From assembly GCA_036822055.1 (NCBI GenBank), contig DAISIK010000011.1:7998-71997 (forward strand): DNA of 64,000 bases. Reading direction: 5' to 3'. Shown here in pieces: positions 49,912 to 58,931 of this stretch. The notes below the pieces were generated by a model. That model was not told where the DNA came from and made no database searches. It was given only the letters and a program-made list of their open reading frames with translations. Each line of letters starts with the position of its first letter. Position 1 is the first letter of the stretch. The DNA is from DAISIK01 sp036822055 (GTDB lineage: Bacteria > Verrucomicrobiota > Verrucomicrobiia > Opitutales > Puniceicoccaceae). A program made the translations under genes and the position numbers.

Positions 49912-50915
49912 CTTGACGGCCCCCGCTCGTCCCCGAGACGAAGATCCGGGATCAAGTACCCCTGCACATAGTCCTTCACTGCCTCTTCGAGGGTAAACAA
50001 ATCTGACCGATAGCCCGCTTGACGCAGCCGGTCGATCTTTGCCTCAGTGAAATACTGATACTTTCCTTTCAAGTTCTCGGGCATATCAATAAAGTTGATA
50101 TCACCAACTCTTCCAAGTGCCGCGAAAAGCGCCTTCGCCAGATCAAGCCATGTCCTGGCCTTCCCACTACCGAGATTGTATAACCCCCCACCTGTGTATT
50201 CAAAACCCAAATACGTCGTCATCGCCACTGCGTCCTTAACGTAAAGAAAATCCCGCATCTGCCCACCGTCCAGATACTTTGGGTCACCACTGCGAAAGAG
50301 CGAGATCCGTCCCGTGTCCCGGGCCGCTGCAAAAGCCTTGTGGACCAGGCTTCGCATCTCTCCTTTGTGGTCTTCATTAGGACCAAAAACATTGAAGTAC
50401 TTCAGCCCGACCACCCGATCGAACCAGCCTTTCCTCCTCGCGTAGAGGTCGAAAAGATGCTTCGAGTAGCCGTACATGTTGAGCGGCCGCAGGCGCTCGA
50501 TTCGCTCGCTTCCGTCCTCCATTCCCGCCTCCCCATTGCCGTAGGTTGCCGCCGAAGAAGCATAGATAAAACGGGTCCCCGTCGCCACTGCCCAAGTCGC
50601 CAGATCCACCGTGTACCGGTAGTTGTTCTCTGCGAGGTAGGAGGCGTTTTTCTCGGTCGTAGCAGAACAGGCACCCAGGTGGAACACATGGGAGAAGCTT
50701 CCAAAACTCCCTCGCCCACTCTCCAATCGCTCCCGGAGATCCCCAGCCTCAAAATAGTCCTTGAATCTAAGGGGCACCAGGTTGCGCCACTTTTCAGACT
50801 CCTCAAGGTAGTCTGCAATGATGATCTCATCAATCCCCATCTGATTGAGGTGCCAGACCAGCGCACTCCCGATAAAACCGGCTCCCCCGGTTACCAAAAT
50901 TCGCCGCTTGTTCAT
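49908..50915 (-). CDS. hldD: ADP-L-glycero-D-manno-heptose-6-epimerase
   Basis: HldD epimerises ADP-D,D-heptose to ADP-L,D-heptose, the precursor of LPS inner-core heptose, so the cell probably makes heptose-containing LPS. The 335-residue SDR protein has the NAD(P) motif VTGGAGFIGSALV, the catalytic YGYSK in the Tyr-x-x-x-Lys position, and HldD-specific segments such as FHLGACSATTEKNASYLAENNY and KYFNVFGPNEDHKGEMRS. It is coupled to the MYG1-like gene and sits 1 bp downstream of proC. Confidence 0.95.
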   Translation of the reverse strand: MNKRRILVTGGAGFIGSALVWHLNQMGIDEIIIADYLEESEKWRNLVPLRFKDYFEAGDLRERLESGRGSFGSFSHVFHLGACSATTEKNASYLAENNYRYTVDLATWAVATGTRFIYASSAATYGNGEAGMEDGSERIERLRPLNMYGYSKHLFDLYARRKGWFDRVVGLKYFNVFGPNEDHKGEMRSLVHKAFAAARDTGRISLFRSGDPKYLDGGQMRDFLYVKDAVAMTTYLGFEYTGGGLYNLGSGKARTWLDLAKALFAALGRVGDINFIDMPENLKGKYQYFTEAKIDRLRQAGYRSDLFTLEEAVKDYVQGYLIPDLRLGDERGPSR

Positions 50916-50916
50916 C

Positions 50917-51744
50917 CTAAAGCTCCGAAAGTTCTTTGGACCGGTCCCGCGCTCGCAAGACGGCCGCCGTCAGCATGCTGCGAAATCCCTTCTGCTCAAG
51001 CACCCCGAGGGCTGCCTCAGTGGTCCCCCCGGGTGAGGTCACTCGCACCCTGAGTTCCTCGGGAGAGGCCGGGTCTTCTTCCAGTAAGCGAGCACTACCG
51101 ATGACCGTCTCCCGGGCTAATAAACGGGCCGCATCTTCATCCAGCCCCGCCACCCGTCCCGCCTCCTCCAGAGCAGCGGTCAACTCAAAAAGGTAAGCGG
51201 GTCCACTTCCACTCAAGGCAGTTACCGCATCCAGCAGTGCCTCGGGTAGCTGGATCGACTTCCCCAAGGCTCCCAAAATCAGCTGTAGCCGTGCCGAATC
51301 GAAGTCCGACAAAGCTGCCGCCTCCGTCTCCAGACTCCAGCCGGTTACCCCGGCTCCCACTTGCGCCGGGGTATTGGGCATCGTCCGCACAATAGCCCGA
51401 CAACCGCCAAAACGGCCGCGAAGGGTCTTGATCCGCGTCCCAGCCAAAATCGAGATCAGCAACAGGCCGCGGGCAGCTTCCCCAGCCTCCTCGGAAAGGT
51501 CGCTAAACTGCTGCGGTTTGCACGCCAGAATCAAGGTATCTGATGAGCGGACCATTTCGACACCACTCTCCACGTAGGCAATCCCGGTTTTCGCTGCCAA
51601 ATGTGCTCCAGTATAATCCGCCCCGCAGGTACAGGCGATCGCCGTCGGCTCCATTCCTCCCTTTTTAAGAAGGCCGTCGACGATTGCCCCGGCCATCCGC
51701 CCTGCTCCAAGGATTCCAATTTGGTAAGGTAGCAACTCCTTCAA
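50917..51744 (-). CDS. proC: Pyrroline-5-carboxylate reductase
   Basis: ProC reduces pyrroline-5-carboxylate to proline with NAD(P)H. The nucleotide-binding motif IGILGAGRMAGAIVDGLL, LACKPQQF, RTMPNTPAQVGAG and the C-terminal signature ALSGSGPAYLFELTAAL with SPGGTTEAALGVLE are all present. The length is 275 residues. The start is a TTG overlapping the upstream kinase stop by 4 bp (TTGA). Confidence 0.96.
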   Translation of the reverse strand: MKELLPYQIGILGAGRMAGAIVDGLLKKGGMEPTAIACTCGADYTGAHLAAKTGIAYVESGVEMVRSSDTLILACKPQQFSDLSEEAGEAARGLLLISILAGTRIKTLRGRFGGCRAIVRTMPNTPAQVGAGVTGWSLETEAAALSDFDSARLQLILGALGKSIQLPEALLDAVTALSGSGPAYLFELTAALEEAGRVAGLDEDAARLLARETVIGSARLLEEDPASPEELRVRVTSPGGTTEAALGVLEQKGFRSMLTAAVLRARDRSKELSEL

Positions 51745-52886
51745 GCCTCGCCCCCTTCCAGCTCAAACTCCGGCTCGGTTAAAATCCGGAATTTTGCCAG
51801 GCTTCCCTTCCCATCTGTTTTTGGCTCCACTGATACCTCGCCACCAAGCAGCACACAGGAATGTTTGGCAATCGTCAGCCCCATTCCCCGACCGACCTTG
51901 CGTTTCGTGGTAAAGAACGGGTCAAAGAGATGGTCAGCAATCTCAGGTGCAATGCCCGAACCCTCATCAGATATCTCACAGAACAAACAGGGTCGACCAA
52001 AGCGATCGGGGCCACGGGAAATAGAAATCCAGATGGGTCGCTTACTCACTCCCTCACCATCGTAACTCTCCCAGGCATTGCGGAGGAGGGCGCAAAAGAT
52101 GTTTTCGAAAGTTTCGGCGTTGGTCCGCACTACCTCCGCTTCGCAGCCGCCAAATTTAACCGTCGTTTCCTCCCTCAAACTAGGAAACTCGCCACCTGCC
52201 CGCTCCAGCGCGGACTCCACTAAATCGCTGACTGTAGTCGGAGAAAACCCAACCCGGCGAGAAGCCGTCAAGTTCCCCAGCCGTGAAACCAGATCCACCA
52301 TCCGCTTCACCGCCCGCTCAATCGCATCCAGGTTCCTTGCCGTCCGTTCGGTATCGTTGGGCCGAATCTGGATCAGCTCGAGGTAGCCGACCACCACGCC
52401 GAGCAGATTATTGAGGTTGTGGGTAATCCCCTGCGTCACGCTCCCCAACAAAGTCGTCTCGCGAGCCTGCGCCAAACGCTCCTGCAACTCGAGGTTTTCC
52501 TGATTTAATAGCTGCAGCCTCAGCTGGGTCCGCACCCTCGCGAGGGTCTCATCAAGGTCGATGGGCTTCGAAATGTAGTCCACTGCTCCGATTTCCAAAC
52601 CGGTTAGCTTGTCTATCTTTGAAGACTTGGCCGTGATAAAAATCACTGGAATCATCTCAGTCTCTGGAGACGCCCTCAGACGACGGCAGGTTTCAATTCC
52701 ATCCAACTCGGGCATCATCACATCGAGAAGAATCAAATCGGGACGGTCCGCTTCGACCGCCCTTAGACATTCAACCCCCGTAAAGGCGGTCGCCACTTCG
52801 ATTCCGTTTCGTTCCAACTTCCGTTGGAGAATCTTGATATTTATAAGCTGATCATCGACGATCAGAACTTTAGGAGAGCGAGACAT
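51741..52886 (-). CDS. Response regulator-histidine kinase hybrid (receiver first)
   Basis: Receiver domain residues 6-125 have VLIVDDQ, the phospho-Asp in LILLDVMMPELDG, T in FITAKSS and K in YISKPIDLDE. A coiled linker leads to a kinase domain with the phospho-acceptor His in ITHNLNNLLGVVVGYLEL, an N-box (LLRNAWESYDG), DEGSGIAPEIADHLFDPFF and GRGMGLTIAKH. The protein is soluble with no sensor or output domain, an architecture used in phosphorelays. The ATG at 52886 is preferred over upstream non-ATG starts since the receiver begins right after it. The gene lies between dprA and proC. Confidence 0.92.
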   Translation of the reverse strand: MSRSPKVLIVDDQLINIKILQRKLERNGIEVATAFTGVECLRAVEADRPDLILLDVMMPELDGIETCRRLRASPETEMIPVIFITAKSSKIDKLTGLEIGAVDYISKPIDLDETLARVRTQLRLQLLNQENLELQERLAQARETTLLGSVTQGITHNLNNLLGVVVGYLELIQIRPNDTERTARNLDAIERAVKRMVDLVSRLGNLTASRRVGFSPTTVSDLVESALERAGGEFPSLREETTVKFGGCEAEVVRTNAETFENIFCALLRNAWESYDGEGVSKRPIWISISRGPDRFGRPCLFCEISDEGSGIAPEIADHLFDPFFTTKRKVGRGMGLTIAKHSCVLLGGEVSVEPKTDGKGSLAKFRILTEPEFELEGGEA

Positions 52887-52960
52887 TTTTCCCACCTGAA
52901 TAAGTTTCCCTGGCTGAGGGGGCAAGCTCTCTCCTTATCCCTCCCGGAAAAGTTTTGTCC

Positions 52961-54106
52961 TCACCGCCGCTCAAAGCTTCCGTCAGACCGCTTCCCCACC
53001 AACCTCTTCATCTCCAAAAGTACCAGGATTCCTGCTACCTCGTGGGAGGGTTTTCCGAGCTTCTCCGAAAGAGAATCTATTCCCAGGGCATCCCCCTTGG
53101 AAAATAAGTTGAGCACCTCTCGCTCACTCGGCGTGCAGGCATCCGCCAGGCTCGAGTCCTCTCCTTTCTCGCCCGAACCCGCACCGCCCAACGCAGTAAA
53201 CCAGTCCATTTGGCCATCCCCGGCATACTCATCAACCAATGCCTCAACCGAATGCACCAGCACAGCTCCATCCTGGATCAATTGGAGGCATCCCCGGCTC
53301 TGGGGATCATCGATTCGTCCCGGAACCGCTGCTACGGTCCTCCCCTGTTCCAGTGCGAAACGCGCCGTGATCATCGACCCTCCCCGAAGATCAGTCTCCA
53401 CCACCACCACGAGTCGTGCCATCCCCGAAACCAGGCGGTTCCGCATCGGAAAGGTCTGCCGATCCGCCCGTCTCCCAAATCGGAATTCCGAAACTACCGC
53501 GCCCTTCTCAACGATTTCCCGATAGAGGCCCAGATTCTCAGGCGGATAAATAATGTCCAGCCCGTTCCCCAGCACCGCCACCGTTTTCCCGCCCACTTCG
53601 AGGGCTCCCTCGTGGGCTGCTGTATCGATTCCACGCGCTAGCCCGGAAATGATGCAAAACCCTCGACGCGCAAAGCACGACGCCAGTTTTCTTGCTACTC
53701 GCTGCCCGTAAAGGGAACACGAGCGGGAACCCACGATCGCCACTCCCCTTTGCTCCAGAGGGAGCGAACCCATCCGATACAGCCCGGTCGGTGGATCATA
53801 GATTTCCAGGAGTGCAGACGGGTAGAGCCCATTCTCCCGGTCGATGAAGCAGGCATCGAATTTGTCCAGGATATGGTTCTCTTTTTCCAAATCAAAACAT
53901 TTCCACCAATGACAAATAACTTCCGAAGCTTTCGGCCCAATCCCATCCACCGCCTCCAGTTCCCTTCTCGTGGCGTTGAAAAGCCGCACCGGATCGCTGC
54001 CAAAGGCATCGAGCAGCCTTCGGATAGAAACCGGCCCAATCGTCTGTAGACCGTTTAATACGAACCAAGCCTCAGATCGGTTTAAGGCTCGTTCGGCTCC
54101 GGCCAT
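52961..54106 (-). CDS. dprA: DNA-processing protein DprA/Smf
   Basis: DprA protects incoming single-stranded DNA during natural transformation and loads RecA. The 381-residue product has an N-terminal SAM/HhH-like region (GLQTIGPVSIRRLL ... VDGIGPKASEVI), the Rossmann-like core with VAIVGSRSCSLYGQRVARKL, SGLARGIDTAAHEGAL, AVLGNGLDIIYPPEN, and a C-terminal winged-helix (about 300-381). With comF later in the window it suggests a competence-type DNA uptake ability, but no uptake machinery is seen here. Confidence 0.95.
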   Translation of the reverse strand: MAGAERALNRSEAWFVLNGLQTIGPVSIRRLLDAFGSDPVRLFNATRRELEAVDGIGPKASEVICHWWKCFDLEKENHILDKFDACFIDRENGLYPSALLEIYDPPTGLYRMGSLPLEQRGVAIVGSRSCSLYGQRVARKLASCFARRGFCIISGLARGIDTAAHEGALEVGGKTVAVLGNGLDIIYPPENLGLYREIVEKGAVVSEFRFGRRADRQTFPMRNRLVSGMARLVVVVETDLRGGSMITARFALEQGRTVAAVPGRIDDPQSRGCLQLIQDGAVLVHSVEALVDEYAGDGQMDWFTALGGAGSGEKGEDSSLADACTPSEREVLNLFSKGDALGIDSLSEKLGKPSHEVAGILVLLEMKRLVGKRSDGSFERR

Positions 54107-54129
54107 CGCTTAATGCCAGAGCCCCCGCG

Positions 54130-55092
54130 TCAGACCGACACCGCTTCCAGGTGCTCGACTTCGCTCCGAGCCTTCTCGGCCAAAAGAGTCGAGAGGTAGC
54201 GTTCGCCAAAACTGCAACCGATGGTGACGATCCGCTTGCCAGCCATACCATCACGCTTGGCGAGCTGCATCGCAGCGAAAACATTTGCCCCGGTCGAAAT
54301 GCCGCCGAGTATTCCGTCCTCGATAGAAAGCCTCCGCGCCGTTTCGAAGGCATCCTCGTTGGACACTTGAATCACGTCATCAATGATCGCCGTGTTGCAA
54401 TTCTTCGGGATGAAGCCCGCCCCGATCCCCTGGATTTTGTGTGGCCCAGGCTGCCCGCCCGAAAGCACGGGGCTCGCCGTTGGTTCCACCGCCACCGTGT
54501 AGAGATCTTTGCGCGATTTGATCACCTCGGAAACTCCGGTGATCGTCCCGCCAGTTCCCACCCCGGAAACAAAAGCATCGATCGTCCCCTCCGTTGCAGA
54601 CCAAATCTCCTCAGCCGTTGTCAGCCGGTGGATCTCTGGATTGGCAGGGTTCTCGAACTGTTGCGGCATAAACCCACGGTCACCGTATTCTTCAACCAGC
54701 TGGGAAGCTTTGGCTATCGCTCCCCCCATCCCCTTCGGTCCAGGTGTTAGCACCAACTCCGCACCCAACATCCGGAAAATTACCCGCCGCTCAATCGACA
54801 TGGAGTCGGGCATCACCAGGATCAGGCGATATCCTTTCGCCGCACAGACAAATGCCAGAGCAATCCCCGTGTTGCCGGAAGTTGGCTCGATCACCACGCT
54901 GTCACTGCTCAGTTTGCCAGCGCGTTCCGCCGCTTCGATCATCGCCTTGCCGATCCGGTCTTTCACACTGGCGAGCGGATTGAAAAACTCACACTTCAGG
55001 TAAATTTCAGCGTCCACATCTGCGGCCGTCCGATTCACCCGTACAAGGGGAGTGTTGCCTACCGTATCGAGAATTGAGTTAGCTAGTTTCAT
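54130..55092 (-). CDS. cysK: Cysteine synthase (O-acetylserine sulfhydrylase)
   Basis: Makes cysteine from O-acetylserine and sulfide with PLP. The PLP lysine is K44 in NPLASVKDRIG, followed by EPTSGNTGIALAF, the SGVGTGGTITGVSEV glycine-rich phosphate loop, and ILGGISTGANVFAA. The length of 320 residues is normal. It starts the minus-strand run cysK-dprA-kinase-proC-hldD-MYG1-epimerase. Confidence 0.96.
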   Translation of the reverse strand: MKLANSILDTVGNTPLVRVNRTAADVDAEIYLKCEFFNPLASVKDRIGKAMIEAAERAGKLSSDSVVIEPTSGNTGIALAFVCAAKGYRLILVMPDSMSIERRVIFRMLGAELVLTPGPKGMGGAIAKASQLVEEYGDRGFMPQQFENPANPEIHRLTTAEEIWSATEGTIDAFVSGVGTGGTITGVSEVIKSRKDLYTVAVEPTASPVLSGGQPGPHKIQGIGAGFIPKNCNTAIIDDVIQVSNEDAFETARRLSIEDGILGGISTGANVFAAMQLAKRDGMAGKRIVTIGCSFGERYLSTLLAEKARSEVEHLEAVSV

Positions 55093-55130
55093 CTGCTTGG
55101 TCTTATCGATTAAGTTGATTGGGGTTAAGT

Positions 55131-55403
55131 TTACTTTTTGCGGCGTGGACCGAAGCTGCGACGCGGGGCAGCTCTCTGGGTTGCCACATTGCGCAGTCGG
55201 TAAACGATCCGGGCCTTGTCCAAATCATAGGGACTCATCACCATCTTCACTGTATCCCCTGCCGTGATTTTAATAAAGTGCTTCCGAAGCTTTCCAGAGA
55301 TGTGAGCCAATACGCGGTGGCCATTCTCCAATTCTACGCGAAACATTGTTCCAGGTAAAACCGAGACAATCTTTCCCTCTACTTCAATCTCTTCGCCGGC
55401 CAT
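55131..55403 (-). CDS. infA: Translation initiation factor IF-1
   Basis: IF-1 binds the A site of the 30S subunit during initiation. The first 72 residues are the standard OB-fold (GKIVSVLPGTMFRVELENGH ... AHISGKLRKHFIKITAGDTV). An extra 18-residue basic tail (ATQRAAPRRSFGPRRKK) follows; such tails occur in other Verrucomicrobiota-like IF-1s only from my memory. It is divergent from tadA and 38 bp before cysK. Confidence 0.95.
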   Translation of the reverse strand: MAGEEIEVEGKIVSVLPGTMFRVELENGHRVLAHISGKLRKHFIKITAGDTVKMVMSPYDLDKARIVYRLRNVATQRAAPRRSFGPRRKK

Positions 55404-55467
55404 AAATGATAAACTTTCGAAATCACTCGAAATTTAATCCAGTGTCAACAGTTCTGGCTTTTCAATC

Positions 55468-56016
55468 ATGACCTTCCGCGAGTGTCCCTTCCCCAAGATA
55501 TTCACTTCCGCCCTAAACCGGGACGATCGGTTTTTCATGACCCTCGCCTACAATCAAGCCATTGAGGCCTGGAAAAAAGACGAGGTCCCCATCGGTGCTG
55601 TTATCGTCTGCGAGGGCGAAGTGATTGCCTCAGCCCATAACGCCGTCATTACCCAGAACGACCCCACCGCCCACGCCGAGATGCTCGCCATTACTCAGGC
55701 CGCCCGCTTCCTTGGCGATTGGCGCTTGAACGCGGCAACCCTCTACGTAACCAAGGAACCTTGTCCGATGTGCAGCGGAGCCACCATCATCAGTCGCCTT
55801 CATCGCGTCGTTTACGCCGTGGGAGACCCGAAAATGGGCCTCCTCGGAGGTGCCACCAATCTCGCTGAACTTCCCCAGGTCAACCACCGCCCCCTCGTCA
55901 CCTCCGGGGTTATGGCAGAGGAATGTCACCTCCTTCTCAGGACTTTTTTTGAAGAAAAACGCAGCACCATAAACCAAAGGCCCGCACCCCTCGCCAATCC
56001 ACCACCCGACCTCTAA
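55468..56016 (+). CDS. tadA: tRNA-specific adenosine deaminase
   Basis: TadA deaminates A34 to inosine in tRNA-Arg(ACG). It has the Zn motif HAE in DPTAHAEMLAIT and PCPMCSGATIISRL. The core length is about 150 residues after a short N-terminal lead ending RDDRFFMTLAYNQAIEAW. The start ATG at 55468 is the first in frame; a later ATG at 55537 would cut into the family's N-terminal helix. A Pro-rich tail ends the protein. Confidence 0.95.
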   Translation: MTFRECPFPKIFTSALNRDDRFFMTLAYNQAIEAWKKDEVPIGAVIVCEGEVIASAHNAVITQNDPTAHAEMLAITQAARFLGDWRLNAATLYVTKEPCPMCSGATIISRLHRVVYAVGDPKMGLLGGATNLAELPQVNHRPLVTSGVMAEECHLLLRTFFEEKRSTINQRPAPLANPPPDL

Positions 56017-56055
56017 GTCGGTTGACATTTTAGCACCCGATTCCACGATTAGCCT

Positions 56056-57177
56056 ATGCCTACTCTGCTCGTCGCCAAGGAAAGCGACCCCCTCGAACTC
56101 CGCACCTGCATCACCGCAGAAACCGTTGCCAAATACCTCGAGAACGGTTTTGAGGTCTTCCTGGAGGAAGGTTTCGGCAAGGCTCAGGGCATCGATCCAG
56201 GCCCACTCTTCGGGGCCGGGGCCAAACCATCAAACCCCTCGGTCGTTCCCGACGTCGTCTTTCGGATTCAAAAACCCACCCAGTCCGAAATCCGCTCCCT
56301 TCCCCGTGGAGCCCTCCACCTCTCCCTCCTCGATCCATTCAACCATCGCGACCTTCTTGAGGTCTTTGCCGAGGTCGGTGTCTGCGCCGTCAGCCTGGAG
56401 ATGATCCCCCGGATCACCCTGGCCCAAAAGATGGATGTTCTCAGCTCGCAGGCCAATCTTGCCGGCTACGCCGCTGTCATGGAGGCCGCCCGGCTTTTAC
56501 CCTCCGTCCTCCCCATGATGATGACTCCCGCCGGAACCCTAGCTCCCGCCCGCGTATTTGTCATCGGAGTGGGGGTTGCCGGACTCCAGGCCATCGCTAC
56601 CGCCAAACGTCTCGGTGCCCGCGTCTTTGCCTTTGACACCCGCCCGGTGGTTGAGGAGCAGGTCCGCTCCCTCGGCGCAAAATTCGTTAAAATCGATCTC
56701 GGGGATACCGGACAGACCGAATCAGGCTACGCCAAAGAACTCACCCCCGAGCAGATTGAGCTTCAAAAAGCAGGCATGAAAAAAGTCTGTGCCTCCTCCG
56801 ATGTTGTCATCACCACCGCCAAACTCTTTGGAAGGCCCGCCCCTTTGCTCGTCACCGCCGAGATGCTCGCAGCCATGCATCCCCACAGCGTGGTCGTTGA
56901 CCTCGCCGCTGAAACCGGTGGCAACGTGGAAGGATCGATCGCCGGGCAGACCGTTTCCACCGCCCACGGTGTCCGCATCATCGGCGATACCCATCTCGAA
57001 TCAACCGTTGCTCGAGCCGCCTCCCAGGTTCTCTCCAACAATTATTTCAACTTCCTCCAACACTTCTGGGATCCCGCCAATGCCCGGCTCAATCTCGACC
57101 CGGAGGAACCCATCCTCAAAGGTTGCCTCATCACCTCCGAGGGCCACATCGTCCACCCGTCATTCCGTCCCTCCTGA
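56056..57177 (+). CDS. pntAA: NAD(P) transhydrogenase subunit alpha part 1 (PntAA)
   Basis: The NAD(H)-binding part of the proton-translocating transhydrogenase. The 373-residue product has the N-terminal TALVAKESDPLELRTCITAET-like lead, the substrate loop region, and a Rossmann motif VFVIGVGVAGLQAIATAKRLGA, followed by the mobile loop TESGYAKELTPEQIE. The split of alpha into two genes (followed by pntAB and pntB) is the three-subunit form found in many bacteria. The complex reduces NADP+ with NADH using the proton gradient. Confidence 0.96.
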   Translation: MPTLLVAKESDPLELRTCITAETVAKYLENGFEVFLEEGFGKAQGIDPGPLFGAGAKPSNPSVVPDVVFRIQKPTQSEIRSLPRGALHLSLLDPFNHRDLLEVFAEVGVCAVSLEMIPRITLAQKMDVLSSQANLAGYAAVMEAARLLPSVLPMMMTPAGTLAPARVFVIGVGVAGLQAIATAKRLGARVFAFDTRPVVEEQVRSLGAKFVKIDLGDTGQTESGYAKELTPEQIELQKAGMKKVCASSDVVITTAKLFGRPAPLLVTAEMLAAMHPHSVVVDLAAETGGNVEGSIAGQTVSTAHGVRIIGDTHLESTVARAASQVLSNNYFNFLQHFWDPANARLNLDPEEPILKGCLITSEGHIVHPSFRPS

Positions 57178-57231
57178 GCCGCTGCGCCCCTCCCTCCGCC
57201 CATCGCCGTCCACCCTTAGAACCTTCTCCCC

Positions 57232-57507
57232 ATGGAACTCTTTTTCATCTTTGTCCTCGCCGCCTTCCTCGGTTTTGAGCTCATTTCCAAGGTCCCCTCC
57301 CAGCTTCATACCCCGCTCATGTCGGGATCCAACGCCATCTCCGGGATCACCCTCGTCGGAGCCATCGTTGCCTCAGCTTCAGGAAGTACCTTCGCGTCAA
57401 TCCTCGGCTTCGTCGCTCTCGTCCTCGCCACCATTAATGTCGTTGGCGGCTACCTCGTAACCGACCGAATGCTCGCCATGTTCAAGTCCAAGAAAGGAAA
57501 CTCCTGA
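57232..57507 (+). CDS. pntAB: NAD(P) transhydrogenase subunit alpha part 2 (PntAB)
   Basis: The 91-residue membrane part of the alpha subunit with about three spans (MELFFIFVLAAFLGFELI, ISGITLVGAIVASA, VALVLATINVVGGYLVTDRM). The HTPLMSGSNAISGI motif is diagnostic. Its last base overlaps the pntB start (TGATG). Confidence 0.95.
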   Translation: MELFFIFVLAAFLGFELISKVPSQLHTPLMSGSNAISGITLVGAIVASASGSTFASILGFVALVLATINVVGGYLVTDRMLAMFKSKKGNS

Positions 57508-58889
57508 TGAGTACCCTCGTCCCGCTGGCCTACGTTGTAGCCTCCATTCTCTTCATCCTTGGGATCAAGATGCTCGGGTCGGCCAAGTCGGCCCGCCAAG
57601 GCAATCGGCTTTCCGGGATTGGCATGCTCCTCGCCGTCACCGTTACCCTGATTGACCAAAAGATTCTAACCCTCTCCTGGATCATCCCCGGCATCCTCAT
57701 TGGAGCAGCCATTGGGGTAGTCTGGGCAAAACGGGTTGAAATGACCGGCATGCCCGAACTGGTCGCCCTTTTCAACGGGTTCGGCGGCGGTGCCTCCCTT
57801 CTCGTCGGATGGGCCGAGTACGTCCGCGCCTTTGGGTATTCCAGCAATGCTGGACTCCTCTCCATCGGCCTCGCTACGCTGATTGGCGGCGTCACCTTCA
57901 CGGGCTCCGGGGTCGCCTTCGGCAAGCTCTCCGAAAAACTGGCTGGTGCCCCCCTCACCTTCCCCTCCCAGCGCCAGGTCAATTTCGGCTTGATCGCCGG
58001 ATCAATCGCTGCCCTGCTCCTCTTCATTTTCGTCCCGAATGCGACTGTCTCGGTTCTCCTCTTCATCGTCATTCTCGTCGCAGCCCTCGCTTTCGGCGTC
58101 ACCGGCACCTTGCCCATCGGCGGGGGAGACATGCCAGTCGTCATTGCCCTCCTCAATTCCCTCTCCGGCCTCGCTGCCGCTGCCGCCGGATTTGCCATCA
58201 ACAACCAGGTTCTCGTCGTCGCTGGTTGCCTGGTCGGGGCCAGTGGGCTCATCCTCACGGTTATCATGTGCAAGGCCATGAACCGCTCCCTCGTCAACGT
58301 ACTCCTCGGGGGCTTCGGAGGTACCACCTCGAGCGCGGGCGGATCAGAAGCTTCCGGAGAAATGAAGGCCATCTCCGTCGAAGATGCCTACTACCTCCTC
58401 GAAGCCGCCGAGAACGTTATTTTTGTCCCCGGTTACGGCATGGCCGTCGCCCAGGCCCAGCATGCCGTCAAGGAACTCAGCGATGCCCTCGTCGCCAACG
58501 GCTGCGAGGTTCGCTTCGCCATCCACCCCGTCGCAGGTCGGATGCCCGGGCACATGAACGTCCTCCTCGCCGAGGCCGATGTCGATTACGACCAACTCGT
58601 TGAGATGGATGATGTGAACCCCACCATTAGCCTTGTCGATGTTGCCATCGTCGTTGGAGCCAACGACGTCGTCAACCCGGCCGCCGCCGACGATCAGAGC
58701 AGCCCCATTTACGGAATGCCGATCATCAACGTCCACGAAGCCAAAACTGTTTTCTGCCTGAAAAGGGGTAAGGGCACTGGCTTTTCCGGCCTCCAGAATT
58801 CACTCTTCTTCCGCCCCAATACCCGCATGATCTTCGGGGACGCAAAGAGTACCCTTTCCGCTTTGGTGACCGAGTTCAAGGACAAGTGA
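57507..58889 (+). CDS. pntB: NAD(P) transhydrogenase subunit beta (PntB)
   Basis: A 460-residue protein with about nine membrane spans followed by the NADP(H)-binding domain. MTGMPELVALFNGFGGGAS and MPVVIALLNSLSG are typical of the proton channel part. The soluble domain shows FVPGYGMAVAQAQHAVKEL, HPVAGRMPGHMNVLLAEA and VIVVGANDVVNPAA, with the NADP-binding residues. Together with pntAA and pntAB it forms the full transhydrogenase. Confidence 0.97.
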   Translation: MSTLVPLAYVVASILFILGIKMLGSAKSARQGNRLSGIGMLLAVTVTLIDQKILTLSWIIPGILIGAAIGVVWAKRVEMTGMPELVALFNGFGGGASLLVGWAEYVRAFGYSSNAGLLSIGLATLIGGVTFTGSGVAFGKLSEKLAGAPLTFPSQRQVNFGLIAGSIAALLLFIFVPNATVSVLLFIVILVAALAFGVTGTLPIGGGDMPVVIALLNSLSGLAAAAAGFAINNQVLVVAGCLVGASGLILTVIMCKAMNRSLVNVLLGGFGGTTSSAGGSEASGEMKAISVEDAYYLLEAAENVIFVPGYGMAVAQAQHAVKELSDALVANGCEVRFAIHPVAGRMPGHMNVLLAEADVDYDQLVEMDDVNPTISLVDVAIVVGANDVVNPAAADDQSSPIYGMPIINVHEAKTVFCLKRGKGTGFSGLQNSLFFRPNTRMIFGDAKSTLSALVTEFKDK

Positions 58890-58931
58890 TTGCTACCCCC
58901 GGTCCCTTCAGAGCCCAGCCCACCAGCCCGG